In this document: piece after piece, positions 1 to 4,586 of the stretch
How positions within the stretch are numbered: position 1 is the first letter of the stretch
How the letters are laid out: each line of letters begins with the position of its first letter
NCBI GenBank assembly: GCA_016934775.1
Contig: JAFGSP010000124.1
Coordinates: 1-5,912, forward strand
Length of the DNA: 5,912 nt
Source of the DNA: Candidatus Woesearchaeota archaeon
GTDB lineage: Archaea; Nanobdellota; Nanobdellia; Woesearchaeales; GW2011-AR15
Direction: 5' to 3'
Position numbers and translations under genes: made by a program
Notes under the pieces: generated by a model
What the model was told of the DNA's origin: nothing
Database searches by the model: none
Seen by the model: the letters and a program-made list of their open reading frames with translations, nothing else

Positions 1-1
1 A

Positions 2-121
2 TTAACAACGTACAGCTGTGCAAGAGTTGTGAGAGAAAACATGAAGAAAGCGGGATTCATTGTGAAGGATGGCCCATGCGTAGGAAGAAGAGGGCCTTCT
101 ACTATCGGAATAAAAGAGTAA
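2..121 (+). CDS. MnmC-like SAM-dependent methyltransferase, C-terminal fragment (5' end outside window)
   Basis: An open frame enters from the left edge and stops at TAA 119-121, giving about 39 C-terminal residues. They include TYSCARVVRENMKKAGF followed by a VGRRGPSTIGIK segment. This pattern (Ala-x-x-Val-Arg, then an AGF turn, then a G-x-G-R-R/K stretch near the C-terminus) is how MnmC methyltransferase-type proteins end; the E. coli MnmC methyltransferase domain has the comparable AAGFVRRGLQQAGF and GFGRKRE. Characterised MnmC methylates the 5-aminomethyl group at wobble U34 of tRNA. Archaeal relatives are usually stand-alone methyltransferases without the oxidase domain. The SAM-binding core lies outside the window, so the activity is inferred from the tail alone. 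The next gene starts 33 nt downstream with its own TATA box, so the two need not share a transcript. Confidence 0.72.
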   Translation, partial: LTTYSCARVVRENMKKAGFIVKDGPCVGRRGPSTIGIKE

Positions 122-123
122 AC

Positions 124-132
124 TATAATAAA
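124..132 (+). promoter_or_regulatory. Archaeal TATA box for the PHP gene
   Basis: TATAATAAA lies between the methyltransferase stop and the PHP start codon. Its centre is about 27 nt upstream of the ATG at 155. Archaeal transcription starts roughly 25-27 nt after the TATA centre, so the mRNA would be leaderless or nearly so. No Shine-Dalgarno-like purine tract stands directly before the ATG. Confidence 0.5.
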
Positions 133-154
133 GGATGGATTTATTACTGGCCCA

Positions 155-976
155 ATGAGGGAAAATATTCTTAACTCGAGGATTGAAATCCAGAGTGTGG
201 ACATAGACAGGATACGCGGAGAGGGCTTTACTCCTGTTGACATGCATGTACACAGCCAGTATTCTGATACCCACACCAAGGTAAGAAATATCCTTAAGAA
301 AGCTGAAAAGCTCGGAATCGGAGTGGCGATAACTGACCACAATGAAATAAATGGCGCAATTAAGGCAAAAAAGCTCGCAAAAAAACAGCAGCTGCTCATA
401 CCTGGAATTGAGGTTGGTGTGAAGGAATCTGCACATGTGCTGCTTTATTTTTACAATCTGGGGGAATTAGAGGAGTTCTATAAAAAACATATTCTGGGTA
501 AACTCTCGAGGTTCCGCTACTTCAGAACAAAGCTTCCGATAAACGAGCTAATTGAGAGCACGGAAAACTACAACTGCATAATCTCTGCTGCACATCCCTA
601 CTCGATGTCCAAGTTCGGCATAGGCAATGTAATAAAATCCGGAAAGATTCAAGGAAGCATCCTTGACAGCATTGATGCCATTGAGGTAATAAATGGGCTG
701 GTCAGCAAAAAAGGAAATCTGGAATCAATAAGGTTATCAAGTAGATTGAAGAAATTATTCACTGGCGGCTCAGACAGCCACGTATTGATGGAGGTCGGCA
801 AAGTGCTTACGTATTCTGAATCAGATGATGCTGATTCATTTCTGGACTCCATACGAAAGAAGAACAATTTTGTCATCGGAAAGAGGAAGAATGTGCTGCT
901 GCTGGCTGCATTTTCCTCAAAAACAATCGAGAAGCATTTACGCTCAGTAATAATCAAACGCGCCCCTGTAGTATAG
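155..976 (+). CDS. PHP-domain metal-dependent phosphoesterase
   Basis: A 273-residue protein of the PHP superfamily (polymerase and histidinol phosphatase; also the TrpH/RNase AM-type enzymes). The metal-binding motifs appear in the expected order: MHVHSQYSD at 30-38 (H31, H33, D38), TDHNE at 60-64 (D61, H62), GIEV at 84-87 (E86), H94, AHPY at 146-149 (H147), IEVINGL at 176-182, and GGSDSH at 204-209 (D207, H209). This set normally binds a trinuclear metal centre that hydrolyses phosphomonoesters or 5'-phosphorylated nucleotides and RNA. The ligand set looks complete, so an active enzyme is likely, but the substrate cannot be read from sequence. There is no signal peptide or membrane segment, so it should be cytosolic. 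The start at 155 is chosen because a TATA box sits about 27 nt upstream; the next Met (residue 30) is already inside the first metal motif. The last codons and the TAG stop (974-976) lie inside the tRNA gene that begins at 962. Confidence 0.88.
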   Translation: MRENILNSRIEIQSVDIDRIRGEGFTPVDMHVHSQYSDTHTKVRNILKKAEKLGIGVAITDHNEINGAIKAKKLAKKQQLLIPGIEVGVKESAHVLLYFYNLGELEEFYKKHILGKLSRFRYFRTKLPINELIESTENYNCIISAAHPYSMSKFGIGNVIKSGKIQGSILDSIDAIEVINGLVSKKGNLESIRLSSRLKKLFTGGSDSHVLMEVGKVLTYSESDDADSFLDSIRKKNNFVIGKRKNVLLLAAFSSKTIEKHLRSVIIKRAPVV

Positions 977-1053
977 CTGGATAGCACACAGGATTGCGGT
1001 AACAAGGCTGTTGCAAACATCCTGCAACCCGGGTTCGAATCCCGGCGGGGGCG
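962..1053 (+). tRNA. trnR: tRNA-Arg (anticodon GCG), intron-containing
   Basis: A cloverleaf folds by hand. The acceptor stem is 962-968 with 1046-1052 (7 bp including one G-U). The D arm is 971-987, with G18-G19-A20 in the loop. The anticodon stem is 989-993 (CAGGA) with 1020-1024 (TCCTG). The variable loop is only 4 nt (1025-1028). The T arm is 1029-1045, with a CCGGG/CCCGG stem and loop TTCGAAT. The discriminator is G at 1053, and no CCA is encoded. After removal of the 19-nt intron the anticodon loop reads TTGCGGA, giving anticodon GCG (996-998), which decodes CGC. A20 agrees with a known arginine identity element. The D stem has one A12-C23 mismatch. The acceptor 5' strand overlaps the end of the PHP gene, so any tRNA promoter would have to lie within PHP coding sequence; an A/T-rich stretch at about 935-955 is the only weak candidate. 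Confidence 0.93.
1000..1018 (+). other. tRNA intron (19 nt) with a full bulge-helix-bulge motif
   Basis: The intron lies between G37 (999) and A38 (1019), the canonical archaeal position. The precursor folds as anticodon stem CAGGA/TCCTG, 3' bulge ACA (1017-1019), central 4-bp helix TTGC (994-997) with GCAA (1013-1016), 5' bulge GGT (998-1000), then an intron stem AACA (1001-1004) with TGTT (1009-1012) closed by loop AGGC. Cutting after the second base of each 3-nt bulge releases exactly 19 nt and restores a 7-nt anticodon loop. This is the strict motif recognised by the archaeal splicing endonuclease EndA. There is no room for a homing endonuclease. Confidence 0.92.
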
Positions 1054-1107
1054 TCTGAACGAAGCGAAGACGGCATTGACAATCCCAAAAATCAGCAAGA
1101 ATTTTTT
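1052..1107 (+). terminator. Possible terminator after the tRNA (weak)
   Basis: A 5-bp inverted repeat, CGTCT (1052-1056) with AGACG (1068-1072), begins within the last bases of the tRNA and is followed by a run of six T at 1102-1107. Archaeal termination depends mainly on T-tracts, so the T run is the more meaningful part. On the opposite strand, five A at 1087-1091 give a T5 tract about 50 nt beyond the stop of the - strand gene, so the gap could end transcription from both sides. The rest of 1054-1139 shows nothing else. Confidence 0.3.
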
Positions 1108-1139
1108 AGGACCGGCAGGAGCGCAATCAGGAAGGAGTT

Positions 1140-1883
1140 TCAATGGACAGCCAATCTTGACTTGTTGTCAATGCTAAGATACTCCGGTTTACCGAGGCCT
1201 GGATCCTTTTCAATAAGCTGCGGCACAATATTTTCAATTTCTTGCTCGACCCCAGGATATTGTTTTACTCCATCAAGGTGTATGAGTTTAACAACAGGAA
1301 ATAGGTCCCTTTTGAGATAAATAAAAGCGTATTGTGACTCGGGCTCTTCATTATGAACAGCCGCACGCTGATTATGAAACCCAGTCACATTCAAACGCCC
1401 ATACATCAAATATTCAATGCTGGAGTAATGATTTGAATTAGGCTTTGCTTTCTGCGGGATTCCTGCCTCGGCAAGAACTTCTTTGAAGACAGGAAGATAT
1501 TCGCAGAGAAACTCGATGATATCATAATTGCTCTCATTCTGAAAGTGGCCTGGCCAAATAAGAGGATATTTTCGCGATATTCTAACTCTTTCTTCCAGAC
1601 TTGTATCAGTTTCTTCAAGGTTTTGCCCGGGCCTATGTGACAAGGGCCTTTTCTGGCGTGCGACTTCTGCCAGATATTCATTAATTTGTTCAATCTTTGG
1701 GTCAGGAGAATACACTCTATCTGAGCTTTGGTTAACAACCCCTAGTCTATCTAATATTGGCACACGTTCATATTTTCTCAGATTCCTAAGTTGTTCAGAG
1801 TTTTGGACAGGAAATAGTTTATCAGAGATTCGCTGCTGATCCAAGTCGCGTTTAAACTGTTCCTGATATCTATCTGGTGGCAT
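1140..1883 (-). CDS. Unrecognised 247-residue protein
   Basis: I do not recognise a family. The protein starts at the ATG at 1883-1881 and ends with TGA at 1142-1140. It is hydrophilic, with no signal peptide or transmembrane segment. The first 105 residues are rich in charged residues, Gln and Pro, with short helical stretches (for example about 62-77) and look linker-like. Residues 105-247 look more globular: aromatic-rich around YPLIWPGHF (106-114), an amphipathic helix around IIEFLCEYLPVFKEVL (122-137), a His/Asn-rich part around 151-177, and a probable beta strand at YAFIYLKRDLFPVVKLIHL (185-203). No nucleotide-binding loop or obvious catalytic motif is visible. It is transcribed divergently from the first REC-AAK gene across 148 bp, which may mean shared control. 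A TATA box about 24-26 nt upstream supports this start. The reading frame is intact and long, so I believe it is a real gene of unknown function. Confidence 0.72.
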   Translation of the reverse strand: MPPDRYQEQFKRDLDQQRISDKLFPVQNSEQLRNLRKYERVPILDRLGVVNQSSDRVYSPDPKIEQINEYLAEVARQKRPLSHRPGQNLEETDTSLEERVRISRKYPLIWPGHFQNESNYDIIEFLCEYLPVFKEVLAEAGIPQKAKPNSNHYSSIEYLMYGRLNVTGFHNQRAAVHNEEPESQYAFIYLKRDLFPVVKLIHLDGVKQYPGVEQEIENIVPQLIEKDPGLGKPEYLSIDNKSRLAVH

Positions 1884-1900
1884 TCAATGAAGGAATAATC

Positions 1901-1913
1901 AATATTTTAAAAA
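1901..1913 (-). promoter_or_regulatory. TATA box for the unrecognised - strand gene
   Basis: On the - strand this reads TTTTTAAAATATT. Its centre is about 24-26 nt upstream of the ATG at 1883, the spacing of a leaderless archaeal transcript. No Shine-Dalgarno motif precedes the start. Confidence 0.45.
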
Positions 1914-1997
1914 TCTTTAGGCGGATTACTGATTAGTGACGAGAATTCAAAGGGTTGTACATGCATTTATCTATTTTGGAGTAGTTAAAAGAATAAA

Positions 1998-2007
1998 TTT
2001 TATAAAT
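1998..2007 (+). promoter_or_regulatory. TATA box that fixes the start of the first REC-AAK gene
   Basis: TTTTATAAAT is preceded by the purine-rich AAAAGAATAAA (1987-1997), which could be the BRE. Its centre is about 29 nt upstream of the ATG at 2032. It lies inside the longer open frame that begins with GTG at 1936, which argues that translation starts at 2032 and that the upstream 32 codons are not used. Confidence 0.55.
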
Positions 2008-2031
2008 GGTCAGCTCTTACCTCCAACCAAA

Positions 2032-3609
2032 ATGAGCAGGAAACTAGAGGCGAGAGTATTAGTCTGTGACCCGAAAAACAAGATACTGCCTGATTTGATA
2101 GAGATTCTAAGCAATAGATTCGACAAAAGCAAATTTGTTGAAGTGCCTCAAACAAAACCTGAAAAAAATGGAGTAGACTACACGCTCCCAAATCAAATCA
2201 ATAATCATCTAGGAATAGGAAGCACTCCTCTTGATAAACAGATTAAAAACCTTACAAAATACATGCTGAAATTCAGCAAAAATCCTGAACAGGGCGGTCC
2301 TTTTGAATTGGGCGGTGTGGAATATACTGTAGTGGCTGATTTAGAAACACTTGTTAAGAAAATAAGAGAACATTCAAAACCATTTGCACCACCGCATTAT
2401 TCATTGGTTGCCTATGATGCAAGCACTATTAAAGAAAATAGAGATGCTGCTAGCTACATCGCTAAAGTCCGTATGCGTGATTATTTCTTACCGCAAATAA
2501 TCATCGGCAAAGGGATTTCAAGACAGAGAGATAAACAATGTACGCGGGCTGGAGCGCTTTACTCTGCTTTCAGCAAAAGAGAGCTGTATATTGAAATGAA
2601 CAACCTGTTTGCAAAACCAAGGATACTCTCAAATGCAACTGTTGTAAAGAATGGTGGAAGTGCTGATGATTTTGACAACTTTGTCAAATATAAGAAGAAT
2701 ATTTCTTATCTGTGTGAAACTTTAACAAAAATCCTTTATGAACAAAAAAGAAAAATAAATAGAAATAGGTTAAGAACAATAATGACTTCAGGAGCAGGTC
2801 AACGAGGAAACAGAGCAAAGAATAGGATGCAAAAGTATATTGATAACCCGCGAATTCAAGAACAGGTCCCCAAAAGAATAGGAAATGCACTTATTGAAAA
2901 TTTAGAAGAGACTCAGCCATTCTTCTATAACAAGAGAACTGGCAAGTACATGGCAAAAGTGCTTAACAGTGGTGCATTCTACCACATCAACGACCAATCT
3001 GCTGCTAAAAAGATTCTGTTAATGCCGACTGCTCCACATTATAAAGCAGTACGAGATGGAATACCTCTGCAGGATTCAGATACGCATACAATTGCTCTAG
3101 CTGAACATTTTGGAGCAGAAAAGGTTGTACTTATTAAAAGAACAGATGGAATATATGATTTTGACCCGTACAGGGGATTTCCTCTTGAGCTGACATTGCC
3201 TGAAAGCAAACTTGTTAATAAATTAGTCATGAAGAGATGGCAACTCCACCAGCGGCATAATAAAAGACATGAAGTTGTCAGCGTGGATGACTTATTGAGC
3301 GGCAAATTTTCCAGAGAAGGCACAGGAGCTTACGGAAGAGCAGATGGTTCAACTGGTCATCTGATGGAGGATTCTGCATTAAGATATTTCAAGAATAATT
3401 GCAAGCATGTAAAGGAAATACTTGTTGTCCACATTGCACCTGAAGAGATGTATTATCAAGTCTGGGGGAACAGATATAAACACATAATAACAAAAGAAGA
3501 AACCACTCTTGATAGGAAAGGGTGGAAAGGGTTCTTGGAGAAATCAATAAGGGATGCGGTAATAAGGGGAAAAGCCAATAGCAAAATCGTCAGGGAATAT
3601 TCCAACTAA
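2032..3609 (+). CDS. Receiver-like domain fused to an amino-acid-kinase-fold domain (REC-AAK 1)
   Basis: A 525-residue protein. Residues 7-30 (ARVLVCDPKNK, then a Leu-rich helix) match receiver strand 1/helix 1. Residues 33-121 form an unusually long insert. Then SLVAYD (124-129), LPQIIIG (153-159) and RAGALYSAFSKREL (172-185) match receiver strands 3, 4 and 5 and the start of the last helix. D129 aligns with the phosphoacceptor; the usual Thr after strand 4 and the Lys of KPF are replaced. From about 202 the AAK fold begins: VVKNGGS (204-210), TSGAGQRG (252-259), IPLQDSDTHTIALAEHFGA (344-362), then TDGIYDFDP (371-379). The tail HVKEILVVHIAPEEMYYQVWGN (459-480, typical strand-loop-helix) resembles the end of UMP kinase and molybdenum storage proteins. 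The protein is probably cytosolic; its substrate is unknown. The start at 2032 is favoured over GTG 1936 by the TATA box. Its stop overlaps that of the convergent PhoU-like gene. By eye it is more A/T-rich than the PHP and right-hand genes. Confidence 0.8.
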   Translation: MSRKLEARVLVCDPKNKILPDLIEILSNRFDKSKFVEVPQTKPEKNGVDYTLPNQINNHLGIGSTPLDKQIKNLTKYMLKFSKNPEQGGPFELGGVEYTVVADLETLVKKIREHSKPFAPPHYSLVAYDASTIKENRDAASYIAKVRMRDYFLPQIIIGKGISRQRDKQCTRAGALYSAFSKRELYIEMNNLFAKPRILSNATVVKNGGSADDFDNFVKYKKNISYLCETLTKILYEQKRKINRNRLRTIMTSGAGQRGNRAKNRMQKYIDNPRIQEQVPKRIGNALIENLEETQPFFYNKRTGKYMAKVLNSGAFYHINDQSAAKKILLMPTAPHYKAVRDGIPLQDSDTHTIALAEHFGAEKVVLIKRTDGIYDFDPYRGFPLELTLPESKLVNKLVMKRWQLHQRHNKRHEVVSVDDLLSGKFSREGTGAYGRADGSTGHLMEDSALRYFKNNCKHVKEILVVHIAPEEMYYQVWGNRYKHIITKEETTLDRKGWKGFLEKSIRDAVIRGKANSKIVREYSN

Positions 3610-4526
3610 GCCTTATCGCTTAGTTCCTTCAATGTATCGAGCCTCATTGTCGTTAAGTGATAGATTATCCTTGTCGAGAAATCTATTGAAATCAATGCCT
3701 TAATAAGGTCCTTGCTCTTTGTTTCAAGGCGCTTATCTATGAGGGCAGAAATCTCCTTGTATGACTTAAAGGCCTTTACTGCTTTCTCTCTCCCGGGCGC
3801 ATAGAAGAACTCATAGCTTATCCTGAACATCTCGTTCATCATATTCAAGATGTGCAAGGTTGGTTCATCCGGCTTTATCCTTGCCAATATTTTTCCAAGC
3901 TCCTTTAATTCATCTCCCAGGTCCTCAAGACTTTCAATAAGATAATACAATATCGACCTGCCAAAGCTCATCATCTTCTGGCTTTTGTTAAGCTTGCGAA
4001 GACAAAAATATGTGAATCTGTTGACATCAAAATCCTGGTAAAAGATATTGTTAAGGGATTTTTTATCCCCTGCCTTCCATGCAATCTGACAGGTTTTTGC
4101 CATGTCCATGAGAATTAACAAAGCACGCCTGAGCATGGTGTCAAAATCAAGATGGAGTTCAGCGGAGATGACCTCTATTCCTATCTCATTCTTTGTAGTG
4201 TTCAGAATTTCAAATCCCATTAGCTCAGGAACCTTGTTTTTTATTGCCAGCATCAATTCCGGGTCATCATACTTCACAGTTATCTTGTCATAGCCTTTTT
4301 GATATGACCTGGCCATAAACCTATCAGCAAGCCTCGGCAAAAGCCCGCTTACATCAACAGTTATCTCCTTAATGGGCTGTTTGCCTTCTGCAGATATTGA
4401 CAAAGAATCGTCAGTTTCCATTAAGTCAACCTCATCGCCAGGGTTAAGGTTATTTTTCCTGACCCAGGATGAAGGAAGGGTAACTGTCAACGCATTCAGC
4501 CCTTGTTTCACAAGTTTTCTCTTCAT
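3606..4526 (-). CDS. AbrB-PhoU fusion regulator (phosphate-uptake-regulator type)
   Basis: A 306-residue protein. Residues 1-48 are an AbrB/SpoVT swapped-hairpin DNA-binding domain: RKLVKQGLNALTVTLPSSWV (3-22), then the typical NLNPGDEVDL (27-35) turn and strand. Residues 55-120 form an alternating strand/helix linker. Residues 125-306 are helical in the manner of PhoU: helix around MLRRALLILMDMAKTC (131-146), SILYYLIESLEDLGDEL (191-207), and a last bundle with ISYEFFYAP and the C-terminal Arg/Leu-rich helix. Archaeal proteins of this build are generally annotated as phosphate-uptake regulators. PhoU proteins sense phosphate status through a transporter or partner, and the AbrB part implies direct promoter binding. 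I see no pst transporter genes here. The ATG at 4526 is preferred because the domain starts immediately after it; an in-frame TTG at 4544 would add six residues. The stop TAG (3608-3606) overlaps the convergent REC-AAK 1 stop. REC-AAK 2 lies 60 bp upstream in the same direction. Confidence 0.85.
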   Translation of the reverse strand: MKRKLVKQGLNALTVTLPSSWVRKNNLNPGDEVDLMETDDSLSISAEGKQPIKEITVDVSGLLPRLADRFMARSYQKGYDKITVKYDDPELMLAIKNKVPELMGFEILNTTKNEIGIEVISAELHLDFDTMLRRALLILMDMAKTCQIAWKAGDKKSLNNIFYQDFDVNRFTYFCLRKLNKSQKMMSFGRSILYYLIESLEDLGDELKELGKILARIKPDEPTLHILNMMNEMFRISYEFFYAPGREKAVKAFKSYKEISALIDKRLETKSKDLIKALISIDFSTRIIYHLTTMRLDTLKELSDKA

Positions 4527-4547
4527 ATCGGTCTGGAAGAACAAAGC

Positions 4548-4556
4548 AAATATAAA
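4548..4556 (-). promoter_or_regulatory. TATA box proximal to the AbrB-PhoU gene
   Basis: On the - strand this reads TTTATATTT, centred 26 nt upstream of the ATG at 4526. It indicates that the regulator has its own promoter and a leaderless start, even though REC-AAK 2 ends only 60 bp upstream. Confidence 0.45.
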
Positions 4557-4563
4557 TTTTTTG

Positions 4564-4575
4564 TTTTATATATAA
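4564..4575 (-). promoter_or_regulatory. Second, distal TATA box for the AbrB-PhoU gene
   Basis: On the - strand this reads TTATATATAAAA, centred about 26 nt upstream of the in-frame TTG at 4544 and about 44 nt upstream of the ATG at 4526. It is an alternative promoter, and either box could be the functional one. It lies just after the REC-AAK 2 stop codon. Confidence 0.4.
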
Positions 4576-4586
4576 CGGCTATATTT

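Noticed and set aside
2..436. Open frame of 144 codons on the - strand at the left edge
   Set aside because: It is antisense to the MnmC-like tail and the PHP metal motifs, and its Cys/Ser/Phe/Tyr-rich composition is that of a shadow frame.
1029..1053. attB-type integration site at the tRNA 3' end
   Set aside because: I found no second copy of the tRNA 3' sequence in the window and no integrase gene, so an att site cannot be called.
649..1143. Open frame of 164 codons on the - strand across the PHP 3' end and the tRNA
   Set aside because: It runs antisense through a clear tRNA gene and the conserved end of the PHP gene. The RRDSNPGCR stretch is simply the complement of the T arm, typical of false tRNA-antisense proteins.
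1936..2031. GTG at 1936 as start of REC-AAK 1 (32 extra residues)
   Set aside because: The extension covers the TATA box at 1998-2007, and the receiver-like strand 1 begins right after the ATG at 2032.
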